Assembly (NCBI GenBank): GCA_903828035.1
Contig: CAIKKV010000281.1
Location: 1 to 6,641 of the forward strand
Reading direction: 5' to 3'
Origin: an uncultured bacterium
GTDB taxonomy: Bacteria > Verrucomicrobiota > Kiritimatiellia > CAIKKV01
DNA length: 6,641 bases
The translations under genes were made by a program, and so were the position numbers. Positions within the stretch are counted from its first letter, which is position 1, and every line of letters starts with the position of its first letter. The notes beneath the pieces are model-generated. The model saw only the letters and a program-made list of their open reading frames with translations, ran no database searches and was not told the origin of the DNA. This document shows positions 1 through 6,197 of the stretch, piece by piece.

Positions 1-107
1 CCTCCAAGAAGAAAGGCAAATCCGAGAAACACGGCCCGCAAGCGCCGGGCTTGTCCCTCGAATGAAAGCCGCTGATTCCGAGTCGCTATGCCCGTGTTCT
101 TTCTCAT
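1..107 (-). CDS. Partial 5' end of a probable exported or membrane-anchored protein
   Basis: This is the start of a minus-strand gene that leaves the window at its left edge; only 35 codons are visible. Reading from the ATG at 107-105 gives a basic N-terminal stretch (MRKNTGIATR, later QARRLR) followed by a hydrophobic run, AVFLGFAFLLGG, at about residues 24-35. That pattern fits a signal peptide or signal anchor, though the cleavage region lies outside the window. The start is supported by a GGAGG ribosome binding site six bases upstream (114-118) and by a promoter-like pair at 190-218. No domain is visible, so no function can be given. The frame stays open throughout, but 35 codons is short, so the call rests mainly on the RBS, the promoter and the charge-then-hydrophobic pattern. 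Confidence 0.55.
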   Translation of the reverse strand, partial: MRKNTGIATRNQRLSFEGQARRLRAVFLGFAFLLG

Positions 108-113
108 GACGGT

Positions 114-118
114 CCTCC
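114..118 (-). promoter_or_regulatory. Ribosome binding site of the left partial gene
   Basis: On the minus strand this reads GGAGG, followed by six bases and then the ATG at 107. It is a near-perfect Shine-Dalgarno match at good spacing and is the main reason for calling the truncated gene at 1-107. Confidence 0.6.
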
Positions 119-189
119 GTGTCAAACAAGCTGAACTTGCCGAAATAATCTTTTTTCAAGACACAGAACATTATCCACACGTTTGCGCA

Positions 190-218
190 ATCATACTGCT
201 CCATTAACCTCAATTCAA
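190..218 (-). promoter_or_regulatory. Sigma70-like promoter for the left partial gene
   Basis: On the minus strand there is a -35 box TTGAAT (213-218), a 17-base spacer, and a -10 box TATGAT (190-195). These match the consensus at 4/6 and 5/6 positions with ideal spacing. Transcription would begin near 183 and leave a leader of about 75 bases before the ATG at 107. The element lies in the AT-rich gap just past the helicase stop, so the left gene is probably transcribed independently of the NUDIX-helicase unit. Promoter activity is inferred from sequence only. Confidence 0.5.
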
Positions 219-256
219 GCCCAATGGGCGCTTTAATGTGAAATTAACAAGCCCCA

Positions 257-2203
257 TCAGATATAGGGCAGGCGAACGTCGCGCAACAGCCCCTGGGGAA
301 TCTCCGTCACAAACCGGGAGGGCCGGCAGAAGGTGATATTCCCGTCGCGGCCGCGGCGAATCTCGGGCTGGCACAGGAACAGTTCGTCCTTGGCCCGGGT
401 AATGGCCACATAAAACAGCCGCCGCTCTTCCGACTCGCCTTCCACATTCTCCGCCAGCGCGCGAACCTGCGGGAACATGCCGTCCGTCGCCCAGAGGATA
501 AAGACCACCTTCCACTCCAGCCCCTTCGCCTGGTGAACCGTGCTGAGATGCAGCGCCGGACGGTCCGCCTCCACCTGCGAGGCCTCCGCGTCCAGGTTTG
601 TCATCAGCGCCACCTCGCTCAGGAAGGCTTCCAGCGATTCATATTTGGCCGTGAATCGCGCCACTTCCTGGATGTCCTCCAGGCGGTTTTCGGCGTTTTC
701 GAACGTCAGCCCCAGGTGCGCCTTGTAGAACTGCTCCAGGAACTCCATGATCAAGTCCGCCGGAGACATCCCGGCCCCCTCGCAGCCCCGCTCGTAGACG
801 CGCGCCATGCCGGCCCAGCCCGCCCGGGCCGCCGCCGGAACCAGCGAGCCGACCAGCTTCAGCTGGATCGCCTCCTGGGGCCGGAACGCCTGCCCCAGCT
901 TGTCCCAGATCTTCTGCACCGTCCGCGGCCCCACGCCGGGCAGCAGCTCCAGCAGGCGGGCGAACGACAGCATGTCCCGGGGATTCTGCAGCAGCCGCAG
1001 CAGCGCGCAGACATCCTTGATGTGGGCCTGCTCGAAAAAGCGGATCCCCGAGGTGATCACGAACGGCAGCCGCTCCTTGGTCAGGTACAGCTGCAGCTCC
1101 ATGGCGTGATAGTGGGCCCGGTAAAGCACCGCCATCTCGTCGGGCCGGTAGCCCGCCCGCTGGAGCCGCCGCACCTGCTCCGCGATGTACCGCGCCTGGG
1201 CCTCGCCGTCGCGCAGCCGGGCCGAAACGGGCAGCAGATGCGGCGCGCGGGTGCTGCGCAGGTGCTTCTGGAACTGCTCGGGATTCCCCGCGATGCAGGC
1301 GTTCGCCACCTCGAGGATTTCCGGGGTGCTGCGGTAGTTCGTCTCGAGCTTGAACACCCGGGCGTCCGGATAGCGGTCCTGGAAGCCCATGATGTTGCGG
1401 TAGTCGGCGCCCCGCCAGGAGTAGATGCTCTGGAAATCGTCGCCCACCACCAGCAGGTTCCGGTGCTGCCCCGCAATGGCGTGCACCCACTCGCTCTGGA
1501 TGGCGTTCGTGTCCTGGAACTCGTCCACCAGCACATGCCGGAACCGGTTCTGGTAATGGCCCCGCACGTCGGCATGCTCCCGGAACAGCCGCAGCCCGTT
1601 CACCAGGAGATCGTCGAAATCCATGGCGCCCATTTTCAGCTTCGCCTCGGCATACCGCGCGCCAATCGACACCACGGCGTCCAGGTTGAGCTCCACCATG
1701 TCCTGGAACCGGGCCGCCACCACGTCGCGAACGGGCTTCGCCGTGTTCGCCGCCTGGCTGAACGCGGCCATCATCACCTCGGGCTTGGGGAACAGCTCGC
1801 TGTCGACCTTCATCTCCTTGAGCACCCGCTTGAGCAGCGAAATCGAATCGTCGCTGTCCAGGATGGTGTAGTCGCCGGGATACCCGAGCAGTTTCGAGTG
1901 CCGCCGCAGGATGCGGTTGGCCATGTGGTGAAACGTGCCGCCCCAGAGCGCCCCCACGCCCGGCCCCACCAGCTGCTGGGCCCGCTCCAGCATCTCCCGC
2001 GCCGCCTTGTTGGTGAAGGTCAGAAGCAGGATCGCCTCGGGCGGAATGCCGCTGAACACCAGGTGCGCCACGCGGTAAACCAGGGTGCGGGTCTTGCCGG
2101 TTCCGGCGGCCGCCAGCACCAGGATCGGCCCGTCGGGCGCCAGGACCGCCGCCAGCTGCTCGCTGTTCAGCGCTTTTTCAAATTGAATGCGGTGATCCGT
2201 CAT
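257..2203 (-). CDS. UvrD/PcrA/Rep-family superfamily 1A ATP-dependent DNA helicase
   Basis: This 648-residue protein should use ATP to unwind DNA 3' to 5' in repair or replication restart. All SF1A motifs appear in order: Q motif LNSEQ (12-16), Walker A AAAGTGKT (31-38), motif Ia LLTFTNKAA (60-68), motif II VLVDEFQDTN (224-233), motif III VGDDFQSIYSWRGA (253-266), motif IV ETNYRST (287-293), motif V TVHQAKGLEW (555-564) and motif VI EERRLFYVAITRAK (592-605). A 2B-type stretch, SGIRFFEQAHIKD, lies at 385-397. Walker A has Ala where AGAGTGKT is usual. Only 43 residues follow motif VI, so the C-terminal extension that UvrD and PcrA use to bind RNA polymerase appears absent; this makes it closer to a minimal Rep-like enzyme. 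The ATG overlaps the stop of the upstream NUDIX gene (ATGA), which implies translational coupling. The helicase class is certain; which of UvrD, PcrA or Rep it is remains open. Confidence 0.96.
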   Translation of the reverse strand: MTDHRIQFEKALNSEQLAAVLAPDGPILVLAAAGTGKTRTLVYRVAHLVFSGIPPEAILLLTFTNKAAREMLERAQQLVGPGVGALWGGTFHHMANRILRRHSKLLGYPGDYTILDSDDSISLLKRVLKEMKVDSELFPKPEVMMAAFSQAANTAKPVRDVVAARFQDMVELNLDAVVSIGARYAEAKLKMGAMDFDDLLVNGLRLFREHADVRGHYQNRFRHVLVDEFQDTNAIQSEWVHAIAGQHRNLLVVGDDFQSIYSWRGADYRNIMGFQDRYPDARVFKLETNYRSTPEILEVANACIAGNPEQFQKHLRSTRAPHLLPVSARLRDGEAQARYIAEQVRRLQRAGYRPDEMAVLYRAHYHAMELQLYLTKERLPFVITSGIRFFEQAHIKDVCALLRLLQNPRDMLSFARLLELLPGVGPRTVQKIWDKLGQAFRPQEAIQLKLVGSLVPAAARAGWAGMARVYERGCEGAGMSPADLIMEFLEQFYKAHLGLTFENAENRLEDIQEVARFTAKYESLEAFLSEVALMTNLDAEASQVEADRPALHLSTVHQAKGLEWKVVFILWATDGMFPQVRALAENVEGESEERRLFYVAITRAKDELFLCQPEIRRGRDGNITFCRPSRFVTEIPQGLLRDVRLPYI

Positions 2204-2775
2204 ACCGCCGCCGCGCTCCCGCCCCGCCGCCGCATCCGGTCCAGCAGCCAGCAGCAGAGCGTCTTCGAATCGCGGATCCCGCCGCCCGCGATCAGCGCCT
2301 CGATCTCGGCCGCCCCGTAGAGCCGGACCCCCACGCGCTCATCCTCATCCAGCGCCTGCGCGCCGCGAGCCGGATCGAGCTTGGCATAAAACAGGTGCAG
2401 CGCCTCGGACACGAAGCCGGGCGAGGCAAACACCTTGCCCAGCGGGATCAGCTCGGCCGCCTTGTAGCCGGTCTCCTCCTCCACCTCGCGCCGGGCGCAC
2501 TCGATCGCCGCCTCGCCGGGCTCCAGGCAGCCGGCCACCACCTCGACCAGCCGCTCGCCAACCGCGCGCCGGAACTGCTCCACGAGGACGAAGCGGCCGT
2601 CCGGCAATTCGGCCAGGATGGCCGCGGCCCCGGGATGATGGACCACCTCGCGCTCGGCCCGCGTTCCGTTGTCCATCTCCACCGTCTGGACCTCCACGCG
2701 GATCCGGCGCCCCGTAAAAACGGTGCGGGCTCCGGCCAGGCGCTCCTCGGGAATGGAATCGGGTTGCATGCTCAT
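2200..2775 (-). CDS. NUDIX hydrolase, ADP-ribose pyrophosphatase type (NudF-like)
   Basis: This 191-residue cytosolic enzyme probably hydrolyses ADP-ribose to AMP and ribose 5-phosphate with Mg2+. The Nudix box GX5EX7REUXEEXGU is complete: G82, E88, then R96-E97-V98, E100-E101 and G103-Y104. The preceding VEQFRRAVGERLVEVVAG (65-82) is typical of the ADP-ribose/NDP-sugar group. Pro119 lies 16 residues after the last Gly of the box, a spacing described for ADP-ribose pyrophosphatases. The length is slightly under the usual ~200-210. The start is one of two nearby ATGs (2775 or 2769); an AAAGG about 13 bases before the first is a weak RBS. Its TGA overlaps the helicase ATG by four bases, so the two genes are co-transcribed. 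GDP-mannose or another nucleotide sugar is an alternative substrate. Confidence 0.94.
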   Translation of the reverse strand: MSMQPDSIPEERLAGARTVFTGRRIRVEVQTVEMDNGTRAEREVVHHPGAAAILAELPDGRFVLVEQFRRAVGERLVEVVAGCLEPGEAAIECARREVEEETGYKAAELIPLGKVFASPGFVSEALHLFYAKLDPARGAQALDEDERVGVRLYGAAEIEALIAGGGIRDSKTLCCWLLDRMRRRGGSAAAV

Positions 2776-2825
2776 GATTTTGTATTAGCCTTTCCGGCCC
2801 CACCGGGCAAGCCTTTTGTCCGGCC

Positions 2826-2855
2826 ATTCTAAGGAAAATGGCATTGCGGCTGGAA
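2826..2855 (-). promoter_or_regulatory. Possible weak promoter for the NUDIX-helicase unit
   Basis: On the minus strand a good -10 match, TAGAAT (2826-2831, 5/6), is preceded at 18 bases by a poor -35, TTCCAG (2850-2855, 2/6). Transcription would start near 2819, about 44 bases before the ATG at 2775. It is the best candidate I see in the 122-base divergent gap and would abut the plus-strand -35 at 2844-2849. The weak -35 makes this tentative. Confidence 0.25.
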
Positions 2856-2872
2856 CAGTATCCTTGCATACT
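2844..2872 (+). promoter_or_regulatory. Sigma70-like promoter for the epimerase gene
   Basis: A -35 box TTGCGG (2844-2849) is followed by a 17-base spacer and a -10 box CATACT (2867-2872). Transcription from near 2879 would leave a leader of about 19 bases before the ATG at 2898. Its position argues against a start at the in-frame ATG at 2838, which lies upstream of the promoter. Confidence 0.45.
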
Positions 2873-2886
2873 TTACCCGACAACCG

Positions 2887-2892
2887 AAAGGA
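2887..2892 (+). promoter_or_regulatory. Ribosome binding site fixing the epimerase start
   Basis: AAAGGA stands five bases before the ATG at 2898. It selects that codon over the in-frame ATG at 2838. The protein from 2898 begins MKKTALVCGAGGF, exactly where a Rossmann-fold epimerase should begin. Confidence 0.7.
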
Positions 2893-2897
2893 ACCCT

Positions 2898-3860
2898 ATG
2901 AAGAAGACGGCACTGGTTTGCGGCGCGGGCGGCTTTATTGCGGGACACCTGGTCAAGCGGCTGAAGCAGGAAGGCTACTGGGTGCGCGGCGTCGACATCA
3001 AGCACCACGAGTACGCCGTCTCGGCCGCCGATGAGTTCCTGCAGCTCGACCTGCGCGAGGAGGCCAACTGCCGCACCGCCCTCGCGCTGAAGCCCGGCCC
3101 CTTCGACGAGGTGTACCAGCTGGCGGCCGACATGGGCGGCATGGGCTTCATCCACTCCGCCGAGTGCGAGATCATGCGCAACAGCGCGCTGGTCAACATC
3201 CACATGACCCACTCCGCCGCCACCCTGGGCGTGAAGCAGTACTTTTTCTCCTCCTCCGTGTGCGTCTACCGCGACATGAAGCACGGGGAGCCCGAAATGA
3301 CCGAGGCCCAGGCCGTTCCCGCCAACCCGGACAACGAGTACGGATGGGAAAAGCTGTACGCCGAGCGCATGGCGCAGGCCTTCAGCCGCCGCTACGGCAT
3401 GGCCGTGCGCATCGCGCGGTTCCAGAATTGCTACGGCCCGGAAGGCACCTGGCGCGGCGGCCGCGAAAAGGCCCCGGCCGCCATGTGCCGCAAGGTGGCG
3501 GAAGCCGCGGACGGCGGATCCATCGAAGTCTGGGGCGACGGCACCGCGGTGCGCTCCTACACCTATGTGGACGATATGACCGACGGCATCTTCCGGCTCA
3601 TGCACTCGAAGCTCGAGGGCGCCTGCAATATCGGCTGCCCGGAATACGTTTCCGTTGACGAGCTGGCCCGGACGGTGGCGAAGGTGGCGGACAAGCGCAT
3701 CACGATCAAGCACGTGAAGGGGCCCGTGGGCGTCGAGTCGCGCAACTTCAGCAACGAGCGGATCTACTCCATCGGCTGGAAGCCCCGGATCTTCCTGGAA
3801 GAGGGCATTCGCCGGACCTACCCCTGGATCGCCCAGCAGGTGGCGGCCCACCCCGCCTAA
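2898..3860 (+). CDS. NAD-dependent sugar epimerase, probable GDP-mannose 3,5-epimerase
   Basis: This 320-residue extended short-chain dehydrogenase probably converts GDP-D-mannose to GDP-L-galactose and/or GDP-L-gulose in the cytosol, using bound NAD. The Rossmann motif GAGGFIAGH (9-17) and D33 of VDIKHHE fit NAD binding. The stretch AADMGGMGFI (76-85) and the GTWRGGREKAPAA block (183-195) are hallmarks I recall from plant GDP-mannose 3,5-epimerase. Catalytic residues align with the Arabidopsis enzyme: S120 and C122 (S143, C145), Y148 and K152 (Y174, K178), and K191 (K217), with the K152-K191 spacing of 39 residues preserved. The start at 2898 is set by AAAGGA and by the N-terminal Rossmann strand; an in-frame ATG at 2838 lies upstream of the promoter. 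The gene is alone on its strand and its TAA overlaps the stop of the convergent gene. No ascorbate or polysaccharide cluster is visible, so its pathway is unknown. A related epimerase/dehydratase with another substrate is possible but less likely. Confidence 0.93.
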   Translation: MKKTALVCGAGGFIAGHLVKRLKQEGYWVRGVDIKHHEYAVSAADEFLQLDLREEANCRTALALKPGPFDEVYQLAADMGGMGFIHSAECEIMRNSALVNIHMTHSAATLGVKQYFFSSSVCVYRDMKHGEPEMTEAQAVPANPDNEYGWEKLYAERMAQAFSRRYGMAVRIARFQNCYGPEGTWRGGREKAPAAMCRKVAEAADGGSIEVWGDGTAVRSYTYVDDMTDGIFRLMHSKLEGACNIGCPEYVSVDELARTVAKVADKRITIKHVKGPVGVESRNFSNERIYSIGWKPRIFLEEGIRRTYPWIAQQVAAHPA

Positions 3861-5635
3861 TCCCGCCGCTCCCACTCCGCGCACACGTCGCGCGCCGCCG
3901 AAAAGCTCAAGGTGCTTTCGGCTTCGCCCGGCGGGGTGATCTCGGCAATGGCGGAGCCGTACTCGTGCCGCACCACCGCGTTGTTCAACTGCGGCCACTG
4001 CGCGCACGAGAACGGCTTGCCGTTCAGGACCGCCCCCTCCGCCTGCGACACGCGGATGCAGCTCCCGGAGGCCAGCCACTCGATCGCCCGGTGATCCTCC
4101 GCCTCCCGGACGATCATCCCTTCGCAGCGGTTCACGAACTCCGCGAAGCCGCCGTCGCGCGACGCCGAGCCGAACACCGCCAGCCAGGCCGCGCTCCGCC
4201 CCGGTGCCTTGATCTCCCGGCCGGCCCAACGGCCCTCCTGGGCCAGAACCGCCCCCGCCGGCGCGCGAAGGCCCACATAGGCCTCCCCCGACCGGCCCAG
4301 GAACCAGCGGTCGCGCCGGGTCCACTCGTCCAGCCCGGCCACCGGAAAGTGGGCGTGGGTGAAGTCGGCCGACAGCCGCCCGCCCTCGTAGACCGCCGCC
4401 GCCACGCCGTCGTGCAGGAAGCACCGGGGAACGCTCGAGTTGCCCGCCCAATAGCGCGCCTGCGACTCCGGCGCCTCGGCGGCAAATGGCTGCGTTGTTA
4501 AAATAGGGACAATCCCGCGCAGGCTGCCCATCCAGTAAAGGGCCTGCGGATCCACTTTGGCGGGGCCCGGCATCACGATGGCGGCCGAAACCAGGTAATC
4601 CTTCGTCCGCTCGGTCCGCACCGGAATATCGGTAAAACTTTCCGGCGCGAAGGCCTGCCGCGCCTCTTCGTGGGTCAGCTCGAAGGGTGGCCGCCAGAAG
4701 GCGCTTCGGCAGTCATAGAACAGGTCGCGCTCCACCCGGTGCCGCTCCTCGGTCAGCAACGGGACGGACGGATCGGCCGCCAGCCGGCAGAGCCAGTCGG
4801 GCGGCCGGTACGCGGTCGTGGCCACGATCTCCCCCACGCCGCTCGTGGCCTGCAGCCGGCTGGAATCGCCCGCCCCCAGAAGAATCATCAAGGCCGTGGC
4901 GGCGTGCTGGTCGTGCGCGCTGAACACCTGCGGCTCATAGAGCCTCGCCTGCGCGCTCCACACGCCTCCGCCCAGGCTGTTGGCCGCCAGGTTGGCCAGG
5001 AGCTTGGTGGTCGCCTCCGCCGCCAACCGGCGGAGCACCGGATCCCGCGCGAAATCGGCCAGGTTGAGCAGACTCATCAGGTTGATGCCCATATAGGCGG
5101 AGGAGTTCCATTCGCAATACCCCCACCGGGCGCGGCGGTCGATCCAGTTGGCGGTCAGAAAGCGGGCCCGGTCCTCGTGCGCCTTGGCGGTGCGGCCGTC
5201 GAACGAGAACGTTTCATCCGGGAAGAGCTGGGCGGCCAGGTATTCCGCCACGGCCCAGTTCATGTGATGGTTTTCGCTGTTATAGTACATGGGGTACCGG
5301 GGCCGGTGGCCGCCGTAATAGCGGCTGCCCACAGCCGCCCGCCGGATCCGGTCCTGGTTGTCGGGCGTGATCCGGTCGGGATACAGCAGCAGGGCCCGCA
5401 GCAGCATGTTCAGCAGGAAATCCAGGCAATCCGACTTGAACCCGATGCAGAGCTCGGCCTTCTCCCGGATCATGGCGTTGCCCCGGTCGAGCTGTCCCCG
5501 GGCCAGGCAGGAAATAAAGCCCGAGTTCGTGCTCCACGAAGACGCAGCGGTCTCGGGAGGCAATTCGGCCACGCGTTTCAGAAACAGGTCCTGTCGCTCG
5601 ACAAGAATCATGGCGGCTGCCCCGTTCATCTTCAT
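3857..5635 (-). CDS. Uncharacterised protein, probable (alpha/alpha) toroid plus beta-sandwich, polysaccharide-lyase-like
   Basis: This ~592-residue protein has no function I can assign. The first ~340 residues look helical, with repeated Leu/Ala-rich segments and the motif NSENHH (119-124), then RRARWGYCEWNSSAY (167-181). The rest (~345-587) is rich in Gly, Trp and beta-type segments, including RRDRWFLGRSGEAYVGL (440-456). A toroid carrying Asn/His/Tyr/Arg groups followed by a beta-sandwich resembles heparinase, chondroitin and alginate lyases, and I recall long uncharacterised bacterial proteins with the same ENH, LFPDE and EW-Y pattern. That is memory, not a search. There is no signal peptide, which is odd for a lyase. 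I chose the ATG at 5635 because it overlaps the toxin stop as ATGA; an in-frame GTG at 5650 would add five residues and lie inside the toxin gene. The TAG at 3857 overlaps the convergent epimerase stop. Transcription probably comes from the toxin-antitoxin promoter. The reading frame is well supported; the fold is a moderate inference. Confidence 0.83.
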   Translation of the reverse strand: MKMNGAAAMILVERQDLFLKRVAELPPETAASSWSTNSGFISCLARGQLDRGNAMIREKAELCIGFKSDCLDFLLNMLLRALLLYPDRITPDNQDRIRRAAVGSRYYGGHRPRYPMYYNSENHHMNWAVAEYLAAQLFPDETFSFDGRTAKAHEDRARFLTANWIDRRARWGYCEWNSSAYMGINLMSLLNLADFARDPVLRRLAAEATTKLLANLAANSLGGGVWSAQARLYEPQVFSAHDQHAATALMILLGAGDSSRLQATSGVGEIVATTAYRPPDWLCRLAADPSVPLLTEERHRVERDLFYDCRSAFWRPPFELTHEEARQAFAPESFTDIPVRTERTKDYLVSAAIVMPGPAKVDPQALYWMGSLRGIVPILTTQPFAAEAPESQARYWAGNSSVPRCFLHDGVAAAVYEGGRLSADFTHAHFPVAGLDEWTRRDRWFLGRSGEAYVGLRAPAGAVLAQEGRWAGREIKAPGRSAAWLAVFGSASRDGGFAEFVNRCEGMIVREAEDHRAIEWLASGSCIRVSQAEGAVLNGKPFSCAQWPQLNNAVVRHEYGSAIAEITPPGEAESTLSFSAARDVCAEWERRD

Positions 5636-5895
5636 TCGTAATGCGTCCACATCCGGATGACCTTGACCGTCTTGCTCTCTTCCAGAACCTGATAGACAAG
5701 GCGGTGTTGAATCGTGATGCGCCGGGAGCAGGCGCCGGCCAGGACACCGACCAGCTTTTCGTAGGGCGGCGGATTCTGGTAAGGATTCAGGGCCAGGATC
5801 GCCAGCAAGCGTTCGGCTTTAGGCTTTAAGCCTGTCGTACGGAGCTTCCTGGCGTCTTTCTGGGCTTGCTTGGTGAAAACAAGGGTCCAGCTCAC
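5632..5895 (-). CDS. Txe/YoeB-family toxin, ribosome-dependent mRNA endonuclease
   Basis: This ~87-residue RelE-superfamily toxin should cut mRNA on the ribosome when released from its antitoxin. The C-terminal half is the YoeB signature: SRRITIQHRLVYQV followed by IRMWTHYE at the end. Compared with E. coli YoeB, R65 corresponds to the Arg in HRLVY, H83 to the His in WTHYE with the next Tyr matching Y84, and E46 probably to the Glu in PPYEKL. All are present, so the toxin looks active. Two adjacent GTG codons can start it: at 5898 or 5895. I prefer 5895 because it forms a GTGA overlap with the antitoxin stop and gives the usual MSWTLVFTKQAQKD beginning. It lies directly after the antitoxin gene, and its own stop overlaps the ATG of the downstream toroid-like gene. 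Confidence 0.94.
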   Translation of the reverse strand: MSWTLVFTKQAQKDARKLRTTGLKPKAERLLAILALNPYQNPPPYEKLVGVLAGACSRRITIQHRLVYQVLEESKTVKVIRMWTHYE

Positions 5896-6134
5896 CACTT
5901 AAGTTCCTTGGCGCACTTGGCGACAGGCGTTTTCATTCCGTCCAGAATGGACTTCCTCATCCCCGGAACCGCTGTCAAAAACAAAGTCTCTTGAATGGCC
6001 ATCCAATCGTCCCCGGAAATCAGCACAGCCGAATGCCGCTTGCCTGTGATCTGAATCGCACGGTGGGATTCGGCCACATCATCTAAAAGAGAATAAAGCG
6101 TTTTTCGCGCCTGGGTCGCGGTAAGTGATGTCAT
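5892..6134 (-). CDS. YefM/Phd-family antitoxin
   Basis: This 80-residue protein should bind and neutralise the YoeB-type toxin encoded next to it and repress the shared promoter. The N-terminal half fits the Phd/YefM DNA-binding fold: LTATQARKTLYSLLDDV (4-20), then IQITGKRHSAVLISGDDW (27-44), the conserved strand-turn-helix of the family, and AIQETLFL (46-53). The remaining ~27 residues would be the flexible toxin-wrapping tail. The ATG at 6134 has AAAGGAG eight bases upstream. The last codon and stop (TGGTGA) overlap the toxin start. An inverted repeat overlaps the promoter just upstream, consistent with autoregulation. The pair has the usual antitoxin-first order. Confidence 0.94.
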   Translation of the reverse strand: MTSLTATQARKTLYSLLDDVAESHRAIQITGKRHSAVLISGDDWMAIQETLFLTAVPGMRKSILDGMKTPVAKCAKELKW

Positions 6135-6149
6135 GGTCCCACTCCTTTT

Positions 6150-6165
6150 GTACGCAATATCGTAC
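6150..6165. promoter_or_regulatory. Candidate operator: inverted repeat overlapping the antitoxin promoter
   Basis: GTACG (6150-6154) and CGTAC (6161-6165) form a perfect five-base inverted repeat separated by six bases, centred on the -10 box. The cores resemble the GTAC-containing operators known for YefM/Phd repressors. GTACGC also recurs as a direct repeat at 6150 and 6162. Binding by the antitoxin is inferred. Confidence 0.5.
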
Positions 6166-6187
6166 GCTTTTGCGCCCGCCCTGTCCA
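6159..6187 (-). promoter_or_regulatory. Promoter of the toxin-antitoxin operon
   Basis: On the minus strand the -35 box TGGACA (6182-6187, 5/6) and -10 box TACGAT (6159-6164, 4/6) are separated by 17 bases. Transcription from near 6152 would leave a short leader of about 18 bases holding AAAGGAG before the ATG at 6134. The -10 box sits inside the inverted repeat at 6150-6165. The -35 box lies 10 bases past the hrpB stop codon. Confidence 0.5.
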
Positions 6188-6197
6188 GCCCGAAACG

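Noticed and set aside
219..229. Hairpin GCCC-AAT-GGGC downstream of the helicase as a terminator
   Set aside because: The stem is only four base pairs and no T-run follows on the minus strand; it also abuts the -35 box of the next gene.
533..2320. A 595-codon open frame on the plus strand
   Set aside because: It is antisense to the helicase and NUDIX genes, which have complete motif sets. The product is rich in Arg, His, Gln and Pro without domains, typical of a shadow frame in GC-rich DNA.
2838..2897. A 20-residue N-terminal extension of the epimerase from the ATG at 2838
   Set aside because: There is a good RBS and a natural Rossmann start at 2898, and the likely promoter lies within the extension.
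2829..4451. A 540-codon open frame on the minus strand across the epimerase
   Set aside because: It runs antisense to the epimerase and overlaps the toroid-like gene in another frame; composition is Gly/Arg/Ala-rich low complexity with no motif.
4670..5641. A 323-codon plus-strand open frame
   Set aside because: It is antisense to the toroid-like gene, lacks an RBS or promoter, and shows no recognisable domain.
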